DNA from: an uncultured Eubacteriales bacterium
GTDB lineage: Bacteria > Bacillota > Clostridia > Oscillospirales > CAG-382
NCBI GenBank assembly: GCA_900554405.1
Contig: USHI01000020.1
Location: 1-13,407, forward strand
Direction: 5' to 3'
Length of the DNA stretch: 13,407 bases
The number at the start of each line of letters is the position of its first letter. Position 1 is the stretch's first letter. Below are positions 5,738-13,222 of the stretch, piece after piece. The translations under genes and the position numbers were made by a program. The notes beneath the pieces are model-generated. The model saw only the letters and a list, made by a program, of their open reading frames with translations. It did not search any database and was not told where the DNA came from.

Positions 5738-8248
5738 ATGTCCGAAAAAAATAAAGGCTCTTTGCCCGATGTGCTCGCCGTTTTGCGCGATGCGCAGGAC
5801 CAAAACGATGCGGATATGAAAGCCGACGGCTCCGTGCCCGCGCCCACTCCGGATGCGACGATCATCGCGCCGGAGGAGCCGGGAAAGAAACGCACGAAGG
5901 TCACAAAGCGTATAAACGCCGAAACAGCCGAATTGATCGACCAATACAGCGAACGCAGGGAAGAGCCGAAGCTGAGCGATACGCAGAAGCTGCGCGCAAA
6001 GCTTGCCGACCGTGCCGAAAATGCCGAGCTGCTCGGTTATCTGGGCGAAGAAAAGCCCGGCAGAAGCGAAAGGGTCGAAAAGCTTTACGATATGATAAAC
6101 GACGCAAAGACCCGTACGCTTTCGGATGCCGAAAAGCAGCCGCCGTCGGGCTTTGCGGAAAACCGGTTTTCCGACAGTTCCGCCGCCGCGGAGGAGGGGG
6201 AATATTCCCAGGAGCAGATGTTCCCGCTGGGGGATACGCTCAATTTTGCGGATAAAAACTCCGAAAAAACAACGCGCTATGACGAAGACTACGCTTCGCT
6301 GACCGAACGTGTGAGCGGAAAGGAACTGGATTTTGACGACGGCGAAGCCGAAGGTCAGATAAAGCTTGTCCCGGACGAGGGTTCGCTCGATGTTTACGGC
6401 GGCGACCTTGATGAGACGGACATAAACCTCCGCCTTGCCTTTGAAATGATGAAGGATGAGGACGGCAGTCTGAAAAAGCTTGCGGACAAGAGCCGCGAAA
6501 AGCTTCGCCGCGAACGCCGGATGCGTTCCTCGGAGCAGGCGGTCGAATATACGGACAGAAGCCGCAATTCGGTTGTCGGCGGCGAGCTGCGCAAGAAAAA
6601 ACACACCGCCTTTGCAAGGATAATCGTCGTTGCTTTGCTCATGCTCGGCATACTCTTCCTTGAGCTGGCCACAAAGGACAGCTCGCTCCACCCGGATTTT
6701 ACAAAGCAGGGAAGATACGGCATACTTTACATACTTATAGATCTTCAGATGCTGTTTTTTATCGCGCTGGCGCTGATCGGGCATATCCGTTCCGGGCTGC
6801 GCGGGATATTCTCGCTGCGCCTCAATGCGGACAGCCTCCTTGTGATGTCGGTGCTTGCCTCGGCGGCTTATTCGCTTGTCGTGATATTTACCGACCCGCA
6901 GGCGGGCGATCTGAAGCTTTATAACCTCCCCGCGGCATTTGCGGGCTTCTGCTCCGCCGTTTCGGCATATCTTGCCGCAAGGCGCGATTACCACTGCTTC
7001 CGCATACTTGCCTCCAAACGTCCGAAGTATGTCGCAAGCCCGCTTTCCGGCGGCACGCGTGAGGCGGATGAATTTTATAAATACCTCTTTGAGGACAGCG
7101 AGATATATACCGTGAAGCGCGCCGGCTTTGTGGAAGGCTTTTCCGAAAGAACGCAGAAGCGCTCCGGGTTCGAGGATTCCTTCAATTTCCTGCTCCCGGT
7201 CATACTTGTCGTCGGCGCAGCGCTTTTCGGCGTGATGAAGTTCTTCGGCAGCGCGACATCCACGGCGTATTGCGCCTTTTCGGTGCTTATCGCCGCAAGC
7301 GTCCCCGCAACGGGGTTCTTTATGGTGGTTCTGCCCACCGTTTTCGCAAACCGTGTCGGCGCAAAGCACTCCACCGCCTTTATCGGAAATACCGTCGCGG
7401 AGGAATATGCTTCCGCTTCCGTTATTTCATTTGCGGATACGGAGGTTTACCCTGCAAGCCTTGTCAAGATAACCAATATCCGGCTGTATGGCGAAAACCG
7501 TATCGACGAGATACTCACCGGGCTTTCCAAGGTGTTTTCCTATGTCGGCGGCCCGCTTGCGAAGGTGCTTTCCTCCACCGTGCCGGAGGGTGCCGAGGCG
7601 CCGAAGCTGATACGCGTTATCGAAAGCGCTTCGGACGGGCTCTGTGTCGCGATGGACGGCAGGAATTACTTCCTCGGCAAGCGTTCGTATATGAAACGCT
7701 ACCGCTTTGAATGCCCCGTGGACGACGGCGACGACGAATACGATAAAAGCGTCGGCTCGGTCATGTATGTCGTTATCGACGAAGGGCTTGCCGCAAAGCT
7801 TTATATCCGCTATACCGTCAACCCGCTTTTCGATTCGCTTCTCAAAGATATGTATAAAGCCGGACTCTGCCTCGGTATCAAAACGCTCGACCCGAACATA
7901 AACAACGATCTCCTTTCCATGGGGATAAAGTTCCGCAAATGCCCGATATCGGTTCTGCGCGGAGTTTCGCCGGACGATGTTGCGGCGGAGGTCGAACGTG
8001 CCGACAGCGGTATAGCCTGCAATTCCACGCTGCATAACTTTCTCAAAATGTTTTCGGTGTGCGATAAGGTCCGCAATGTAACGAAATTCAATGTCGTTAT
8101 CAGCGTGATAAGCGTCTTTATGTCGTTTATACTCGTCTCCTTCCTTGCCGTGAGCGGCGACATTTCGGCGATAAATTCGCTTTATGCGGTCGCGTTCCAG
8201 CTGTTCTGGATGCTCCCGGTGTGGCTTGTTTCGTTTTTTGCGATATAG
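5738..8248 (+). CDS. Catalytically dead P1B-type (CPx) ATPase-like membrane protein with acidic N-terminus
   Basis: This 836-aa protein starts at an ATG seven bases after GGGGGAGGA (5722-5730). Residues 1-285 are hydrophilic, acidic, probably disordered and cytoplasmic, with no HMA metal-binding domain. Eight membrane segments follow: ~291-312, 327-349, 365-384, 394-413, then 484-502 and 508-533, then 783-804 and 812-835. The 4+2+2 arrangement with two cytoplasmic loops (~414-483, ~534-782) is that of P1B ATPases. From VLIA (516) to SF (565) the sequence runs almost gaplessly beside CopA. CPC becomes V522-P523-A524, FDKTGTLT becomes F565-ADTEVYP, HP becomes G605-P606, TGDN becomes T716-LDP, the GDGxND segment is missing before SGIA (757-760), and the short first loop has no TGE. 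Transport or ATP hydrolysis is therefore unlikely. The frame is intact and operonic with rlmB, so the protein is probably functional in another way. The relationship is read by eye and is my inference. Confidence 0.72.
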   Translation: MSEKNKGSLPDVLAVLRDAQDQNDADMKADGSVPAPTPDATIIAPEEPGKKRTKVTKRINAETAELIDQYSERREEPKLSDTQKLRAKLADRAENAELLGYLGEEKPGRSERVEKLYDMINDAKTRTLSDAEKQPPSGFAENRFSDSSAAAEEGEYSQEQMFPLGDTLNFADKNSEKTTRYDEDYASLTERVSGKELDFDDGEAEGQIKLVPDEGSLDVYGGDLDETDINLRLAFEMMKDEDGSLKKLADKSREKLRRERRMRSSEQAVEYTDRSRNSVVGGELRKKKHTAFARIIVVALLMLGILFLELATKDSSLHPDFTKQGRYGILYILIDLQMLFFIALALIGHIRSGLRGIFSLRLNADSLLVMSVLASAAYSLVVIFTDPQAGDLKLYNLPAAFAGFCSAVSAYLAARRDYHCFRILASKRPKYVASPLSGGTREADEFYKYLFEDSEIYTVKRAGFVEGFSERTQKRSGFEDSFNFLLPVILVVGAALFGVMKFFGSATSTAYCAFSVLIAASVPATGFFMVVLPTVFANRVGAKHSTAFIGNTVAEEYASASVISFADTEVYPASLVKITNIRLYGENRIDEILTGLSKVFSYVGGPLAKVLSSTVPEGAEAPKLIRVIESASDGLCVAMDGRNYFLGKRSYMKRYRFECPVDDGDDEYDKSVGSVMYVVIDEGLAAKLYIRYTVNPLFDSLLKDMYKAGLCLGIKTLDPNINNDLLSMGIKFRKCPISVLRGVSPDDVAAEVERADSGIACNSTLHNFLKMFSVCDKVRNVTKFNVVISVISVFMSFILVSFLAVSGDISAINSLYAVAFQLFWMLPVWLVSFFAI

Positions 8249-8267
8249 CAGCGTGCAAAAACACAAA

Positions 8268-8300
8268 AAATTCGGTGAATTGAACTAAAAAAGCGAATTT
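8268..8300. repeat. Inverted repeat just upstream of the EF-G-like promoter
   Basis: AAATTCG (8268-8274) and CGAATTT (8294-8300) are perfect seven-base arms separated by 19 bp, ending five bases before the -35 box. The spacing suits either a weak hairpin at the end of the preceding transcript or a dyad operator. The AT-rich arms make chance plausible. Confidence 0.3.
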
Positions 8301-8305
8301 CATAC

Positions 8306-8334
8306 TTGATTATTGGTTCTTTGTCCTATATAAT
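8306..8334 (+). promoter_or_regulatory. Near-consensus promoter for the EF-G-like gene
   Basis: TTGATT (8306-8311) and TATAAT (8329-8334) are separated by 17 bp. The -35 hexamer matches four of six consensus bases and the -10 is perfect. Transcription from about 8341 gives a leader of about 40 nt containing the strong ribosome binding site GGAGGA (8368-8373). The two genes after the GTPase have no clear promoter and probably depend on this one. Confidence 0.75.
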
Positions 8335-8380
8335 AGTGTGATAGGAGAAAATGCACTAATTTTAATCGGAGGATTTTTTC

Positions 8381-10414
8381 ATGGCAAAATTCACTTCTTC
8401 GCAAATCAGGAATGTATGCCTTGTCGGCCACAGCGGCGACGGCAAGACATCTCTTGTCGAATCGATGCTTTATCTCGCAAAAGCTATCGACAGACTCGGC
8501 AAGCCTTCCGACGGAAATACCGCAAGCGATTTCGATCCGGAAGAGATCAAAAGAGGCTATTCCATCCAGACCTCGCTCGTAAATGTGGAATGGAACGGGA
8601 AAAAGATAAATATACTTGACACTCCGGGTATGTTCGATTTCGCAGGCGAAGTCAAGGAGGCGGTTGCGGTCTCCGCAAGCTCGGTCATCGTTGTCGATGC
8701 AAAGAGCGGCTGCAAGGTCGGCACGGAGCTCGCATGGGATTATTCCGCCGGCAAGCCCAAGGCGTTCTTTGTAAACAAGGTGGATGACGAAAACTCCAAT
8801 TTCGAAAACACCTACAACGGCCTGCGCGAAGCTTTCGGCTCGACGGTATGCCCGCTGCTCGTGCCCTTTAACGAAGGCACGGGGAACGTCGGATTTTACG
8901 ATCTGATCACCGATGAATGCTTCACCTGCGACACAAAGGGTGTTCGTACCGCAGTGGAGCTCCCCGCAAGCTATGCGGATAAAATAAAGGCTTATCAGGC
9001 GCAGCTCGATGAATCGCTTGCCGCCACCAGCGATGAGCTTATGGAAAAGGTACTTATACTCGAAGAGCCGCTCACTCATGAAGAAAAGCACGAAGCGCTC
9101 AACTCCGGCCTTATCAGCGGCGCTATCGCCCCCGTGTTCTGCGGCAGCGCGATAAAGCTCGCCGGGATCAGGTACTTCCTTGATATAGTTGCCGCTGCGT
9201 TCGTTTCGCCGCTCGAATCCATGAAGGATGCCGACGAAAACGGCGACACCGCACTCTTTGTATTCAAGACTCTTGCCGATAACTTCGGCAAAAAGGTCTT
9301 CTTCAAGGTCATGAACGGCACTTTGAAGAAGGATCAGGTTCTGAATAACCTTACAACCGGCCAGCAGGAAAAGATCGCGCGTATCTGCACCTGCGTCGGC
9401 AAAAAGGAAGCCGAAGTCGACGAGCTCTGCACCGGCGATATCGGCTATACCGTAAAGCTGGTCAATACCAACATAAACGATACCCTCGCTTCCGGCAGCA
9501 TCACGGAAGAATATCCGAAGATCGAATTCCCGAAGCCCTATTACACGATGGCGATCCGCCTGCTTTCCAAGAACGACGAGGACAAGATATCCTCCGGTAT
9601 CGCAAAGCTTCTGGATGAGGATAAAACGCTCGGTTATCTTAACAATGCCGAAACCAAGGAAATGACGGTTTCCGGCTTGGGCGACATTCACCTCGATGTG
9701 ATGTGCGCCAAGCTGAAGAGCCGTTACGGCACCGCTATTGAGCTTCAGGAACCGAAGATAGCCTACCGCGAAACGATCAAAAAATCCGTGCAGGTTCAGG
9801 GCAAGCATAAAAAGCAGTCCGGCGGTTCGGGTCAGTACGGCGATGTCCGCATAACCTTCTCGCCCGGCGAAGCCGAAGGGCTTACCTTCACGCAGAGCGT
9901 TGTCGGCGGCAACGTACCGAAGAACTATTATCCCGCTGTCGAAAAGGGTCTGCTCGAAGCGATGCAGAAGGGTGTTCTCGCCGGATTCCCGGTCGTCAAC
10001 CTTGCCGCCGATCTGTACGACGGCTCCTACCACCCTGTCGATTCCAACGAAATTTCCTTCAAGCTCGCCGCAAAGCTGGCTTATAAAGAAGGGCTTCCCA
10101 AGGCAAACCCCGTCATTCTCGAACCGGTCGGCTATCTTAAATGCACCATACCCACCTCCTTCTCCGGCGATATCATGGGCGACGTTTCCAAGCGCCGCGG
10201 CAGGATCATGGGCATGAGCGAGAGCAGCCGCAAGGGCTACACCGTTATCGAAGCCGAGATCCCCTGCGCGGAAATGACAGTTTACGCCATTCAGCTCCGT
10301 GCGATGACACAGGGCCGCGGCAGCTATACCTTCGATTTCGTAAGGTATGAAGAAGCTCCCGCCGAGGTCGCACAGAAGGTCATTGCCGAGGCAAAGAACA
10401 ACGAGGAAGAATAA
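8381..10414 (+). CDS. Elongation factor G-like translational GTPase with a non-canonical catalytic position
   Basis: This 677-aa protein has the five-domain EF-G layout. G1 is GHSGDGKTS (16-24). Switch I is KRGYSI (57-62), with Ser61 where Thr normally binds magnesium. G3 is DTPGMFDF (80-87), G4 is NKVD (132-135) and G5 is GSA (255-257). Domain II (~290-380) and domain III (~385-460) follow. Domain IV (~465-585) keeps the tip loop SYHPVDSNEISF with His551, the counterpart of the decoding-site histidine of EF-G. Domain V contains GDIMGDVSKRRGRIMGM (596-612). The histidine that activates water in DTPGHVDF is Met84 here; related Firmicutes EF-G-like proteins, as I recall, often have another residue there. 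It is probably a paralogue of housekeeping EF-G rather than the main translocase, and its ribosomal role is unknown. GGAGGA seven bases upstream fixes the start. Confidence 0.88.
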   Translation: MAKFTSSQIRNVCLVGHSGDGKTSLVESMLYLAKAIDRLGKPSDGNTASDFDPEEIKRGYSIQTSLVNVEWNGKKINILDTPGMFDFAGEVKEAVAVSASSVIVVDAKSGCKVGTELAWDYSAGKPKAFFVNKVDDENSNFENTYNGLREAFGSTVCPLLVPFNEGTGNVGFYDLITDECFTCDTKGVRTAVELPASYADKIKAYQAQLDESLAATSDELMEKVLILEEPLTHEEKHEALNSGLISGAIAPVFCGSAIKLAGIRYFLDIVAAAFVSPLESMKDADENGDTALFVFKTLADNFGKKVFFKVMNGTLKKDQVLNNLTTGQQEKIARICTCVGKKEAEVDELCTGDIGYTVKLVNTNINDTLASGSITEEYPKIEFPKPYYTMAIRLLSKNDEDKISSGIAKLLDEDKTLGYLNNAETKEMTVSGLGDIHLDVMCAKLKSRYGTAIELQEPKIAYRETIKKSVQVQGKHKKQSGGSGQYGDVRITFSPGEAEGLTFTQSVVGGNVPKNYYPAVEKGLLEAMQKGVLAGFPVVNLAADLYDGSYHPVDSNEISFKLAAKLAYKEGLPKANPVILEPVGYLKCTIPTSFSGDIMGDVSKRRGRIMGMSESSRKGYTVIEAEIPCAEMTVYAIQLRAMTQGRGSYTFDFVRYEEAPAEVAQKVIAEAKNNEEE

Positions 10415-10464
10415 TCCGCCCGTTTTACGCAAAAACCCGAAACTCTAAAAGTGAGGCAAAGAAT

Positions 10465-11919
10465 ATGAAAATCAAAAAAAGCTCCGCGGCACGCCGCGTA
10501 CTTGCAATGCTCGTTATCGCAATGGCGGCATGCATGATCCTTGCTGCCTGCGTCGATGTCGACAGCAGCGGCGATCTGCTCGAAAGCGGGAATGTCAGCC
10601 TGAACGAGAGCAGCCGGAATGTCGATTCCAGCTCCGAAGAAGTCACCGGGGCCGAAGGATACACCGCTACTCCGGTCGTCAGGCAGTGTGTCAATATCAC
10701 ACCGGATGTTGTCGCTCTTATCGGCGAATGCGAGGAAGGCTCCGTGATAACCGTTACCGGCGGTAAGGAGGATGTCACGACAGAATCGCGCGGGAACTAT
10801 TTCATTATTCAGACCGAGCTCAAGAGTAAAAACAACCTTCTGAAGGTAAGCGCCCTTGTCGAGGGCAAAAAGCAATCCGAGGAACGTGAATACGTTGCAT
10901 ACTATAACGCAACAGCGGATACGAGGCTCGACGGCAACAGTGTTTCCGTTGGCGTGAATTCCCGCCTCTTCTTCGATAAAATGCTTGATGATGCTTCCGG
11001 CAAGAACCTTTATACCGCTTCCGGCGTTACGGCTATACGCAACTTCGTTTCGGATACCGTCAACGGCTACAACGAACGTGCAAAGGGCCAGGAAGTAGAG
11101 ATAATTTATGCGCTTATCCCCGATGTAACAACGATCTACCCCGGAATATTCCCGGACGGAGCGGTCGAGCACACCAATACTACCATTTACGATCAGGTGT
11201 TGAAGGCGCTGACCGAAACCCGTGCGACCGTTGTCGATATGCGTGCCGTGTTCAGTGCGCTTATCGAGCAGAACGATGAAACGCTTGCCGCTTACGGCGG
11301 TCTTTACCGTGTGAACGACAGCAACCTCACCGATTATGCGGGTTACCTTACCTATGCCGAGATCATGAAAGCCGTTGCAAAGCGTTTTCCGGATGCGGCT
11401 CCCCGCGCTCTCGAGGAATTCGAAAGCCAGAAGGTCACCTCCTTCGGCGGCAACCTTATCAGCTACCGCGGTATCGAAAGCGGCTTGGTTTATGAAGAGC
11501 TTACGCTTCTCAAACCGAAGTTCACGCTCAACCTCGGTACAAACGGTGCGGGTTCCTCCACGCTCACCGCGCTTCGCAAGTATATCGACAAGGATAACGG
11601 CGATTACGGCTTCTTTATCACCGACAACGATACCGATAATATCAACGGTATCGCCGAAAGATGGCTTATCGATACCGCAAGAACCGATGTTAAGCTTCCC
11701 AACGCGATGATCTACCGCGATGAAGGCTCCTATACCTTCTCGGATATCCTTGCGGAACGGTTCGATAAATCCCTGCTCGGCAAGAGCGGCGATTTCATTG
11801 TCAACCTTTCCAACAGTATCCTTTACAGGGCGGAGGATAAGAATGTTGTAGATTACATAATCGTAATTCTTTCCGAATCCAATATGGAAAACGCATTCTC
11901 GCTCGCCTTCGGGGAATAA
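10465..11919 (+). CDS. Lipoprotein with Ig-like and AlgX/DHHW (SGNH-like) domains, active site apparently lost
   Basis: This 484-aa protein begins with a lipoprotein signal (basic N-terminus, hydrophobic stretch, lipobox LAAC with Cys29), so it should be anchored outside the membrane. A Ser/Glu-rich linker (~30-65) leads to an Ig-like beta domain (~75-147). Residues ~155-484 resemble the SGNH-like fold of AlgX/AlgJ and Firmicutes DHHW proteins, which act on or bind acetylated exopolysaccharides. Matching landmarks are VGVNSRLFF (162-170), IPDVTTIYPGIFPD (218-231) and DYAGYLTYAEI (290-300). The D-x-H-W motif expected just before the last of these is DSNL (285-288), and the serine expected after Asp419 is Glu420, although Ser422 is close. 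It may be a glycan-binding pseudoenzyme. It lies 50 bp after the EF-G-like gene with no terminator or clear promoter between them, and GAGG precedes the ATG. Confidence 0.65.
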   Translation: MKIKKSSAARRVLAMLVIAMAACMILAACVDVDSSGDLLESGNVSLNESSRNVDSSSEEVTGAEGYTATPVVRQCVNITPDVVALIGECEEGSVITVTGGKEDVTTESRGNYFIIQTELKSKNNLLKVSALVEGKKQSEEREYVAYYNATADTRLDGNSVSVGVNSRLFFDKMLDDASGKNLYTASGVTAIRNFVSDTVNGYNERAKGQEVEIIYALIPDVTTIYPGIFPDGAVEHTNTTIYDQVLKALTETRATVVDMRAVFSALIEQNDETLAAYGGLYRVNDSNLTDYAGYLTYAEIMKAVAKRFPDAAPRALEEFESQKVTSFGGNLISYRGIESGLVYEELTLLKPKFTLNLGTNGAGSSTLTALRKYIDKDNGDYGFFITDNDTDNINGIAERWLIDTARTDVKLPNAMIYRDEGSYTFSDILAERFDKSLLGKSGDFIVNLSNSILYRAEDKNVVDYIIVILSESNMENAFSLAFGE

Positions 11920-12001
11920 TCAGGCAAAAACCATACAACGGAATAAATCCGGCTTTCCGCGCATAAAATATAACGATATAAAATACCGGGATGTTTGTGT
12001 A

Positions 12002-13222
12002 ATGAAGAGCTTTAAGATTTGTATCCCATTGTTTCTGGCAGCAGTAATATTGATGTGCCCGCTTTGCGGGTATTGCGAAAGCGCGGCTCCCGCACAGGGC
12101 GCCGTGCTTTCTGCGCTTTCGGACGGCAACAACGAAACATTTATAACAGCTGCGGAGCTGACACTTGGTCAGAGCGGGGCGGACGGTGTGTATATCGTGT
12201 TCCGCAGGAAGGCGGCGGCGTATACCGTTTTTTCATCCGCGGGCGAGGTGCGTGTGGATAACGGGTTCCTCCACAGCCTTGCGCGGCTTCCCGCCGGCTG
12301 CGACGAGCAGGGCTTGCGCATTGTTTTCGATTCGGAGACAGAGGTGAGTGAGGCACGCGCCTTTTCCGGCAAGACACCCGAATGGGCGCAGGATTGGCAA
12401 AGCAACGACGGCGATGCCGATCTGCTGCTGCTTTCCACACATTCGGATGACGAGCACCTCTTTTTTGCCGGGCTTCTGCCTTACTATGCCGCCGGACGGG
12501 GGTATCGCATTCAGGTCGCATATTTCACGAACAACGGCGAAAACCACACGCGTGACCACGAGGTTCTGGACGGGCTTTGGAAGGTCGGCGTGAGAAGGTA
12601 CCCGGTTTTCGGCGATTTTTCGGACACCTGGGCGGAAAATTACGGCGAGGCGGAGAAGAATCTGAAAGCCGAGGGCTACACCTATTCCTCCGCGGCGGAA
12701 TACTGCGCCGGACTTTTGCGGCGGTTTCGGCCGCTTGTTGCCGTCGGGCACGATCTCGGCGGTGAGTACGGTCACGGTCAGCATTGCCTGAGCTCCGCGG
12801 CGCTTTGCGATGCGATTGCCCTCGCGGCGGAGGAGCACGCCGGGGGATATCCGGCGTGGCAGGTGAAGAAGCTTTATCTGCATTTGTACACGCAGAATAG
12901 GATACACATGGATTGGGATATCCCGCTTGCGGCGTTCGGCGGCAAAACGGCGTTCGGCGTTTCGCAGGATGGCTTTGCCTGCCACAAATCGCAGCAGTGG
13001 ACATGGTTTCGCAGGTGGATGTTCGGGCGCAACGGCAGACTTGCAAGGGCATCCGAGATCACCGTATATTCCCCGTGCGATTATGGGCTGTATTACAGTG
13101 CCGTCGGTGCGGACGAGATGAAAAACGATATGTTCGAAAACCTTTTCGATTATATCCCCTATACCCGCCTGCGCGGCGCTTTTTCCAAAACGCGCGGCAA
13201 TACCGTATATTCCCTCATATAA
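12002..13222 (+). CDS. Secreted PIG-L/LmbE-family zinc-dependent N-deacetylase
   Basis: This 406-aa protein has a signal peptide (MKSFK, hydrophobic 6-22, likely cleavage after ~25-29). Residues ~30-125 are a small beta-rich region with LSDGNNETF, reminiscent of the start of discoidin-type domains. The catalytic domain begins near 136. H147-S-D-D150-E is the AHPDDE zinc-binding and base motif with Pro replaced by Ser, and H258-G-Q-H261 is the distal HxxH. GLWKVGV (191-197) matches the conserved helix after the first motif. Family members remove N-acetyl groups from GlcNAc-containing glycolipids or thiols. A secreted member would most likely act on surface glycans, but its substrate is unknown. 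It is 82 bp after the lipoprotein gene, and a terminator follows. The start is supported by the signal peptide, but the ribosome binding site is poor. Confidence 0.87.
   Translation: MKSFKICIPLFLAAVILMCPLCGYCESAAPAQGAVLSALSDGNNETFITAAELTLGQSGADGVYIVFRRKAAAYTVFSSAGEVRVDNGFLHSLARLPAGCDEQGLRIVFDSETEVSEARAFSGKTPEWAQDWQSNDGDADLLLLSTHSDDEHLFFAGLLPYYAAGRGYRIQVAYFTNNGENHTRDHEVLDGLWKVGVRRYPVFGDFSDTWAENYGEAEKNLKAEGYTYSSAAEYCAGLLRRFRPLVAVGHDLGGEYGHGQHCLSSAALCDAIALAAEEHAGGYPAWQVKKLYLHLYTQNRIHMDWDIPLAAFGGKTAFGVSQDGFACHKSQQWTWFRRWMFGRNGRLARASEITVYSPCDYGLYYSAVGADEMKNDMFENLFDYIPYTRLRGAFSKTRGNTVYSLI

Noticed and set aside
5738..8248. The 836-aa gene as a functional copper or zinc exporter
   Set aside because: Every residue needed for phosphorylation, dephosphorylation and metal coordination is missing, and there is no N-terminal metal-binding domain, so a transport annotation would be misleading.
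5654..8266. Two long minus-strand open frames (5654-7369 and 7427-8266) opposite the pseudo-ATPase gene
   Set aside because: Same-phase mirrors of the + strand gene, with Arg/His-rich translations typical of shadows. The + strand frame has clear membrane segments and a strong ribosome binding site.
8381..10414. The GTPase as a TetM-type tetracycline resistance protein
   Set aside because: The P-loop is GHSGDGKTS rather than the GHVDAGKTTL-type motif of Tet(M), and the domain IV tip reads SYHPVDSNE as in EF-G. The overall pattern fits the EF-G-like family.
5738..10414. The altered catalytic motifs as sequencing errors or pseudogene decay
   Set aside because: The frames are continuous and several independent motifs are replaced within well-kept surroundings. 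Random errors would more often cause frameshifts or stops.
8300..10432. A 710-codon minus-strand open frame opposite the EF-G-like gene
   Set aside because: Same codon-bias mirror effect; the + strand encodes an unmistakable GTPase.
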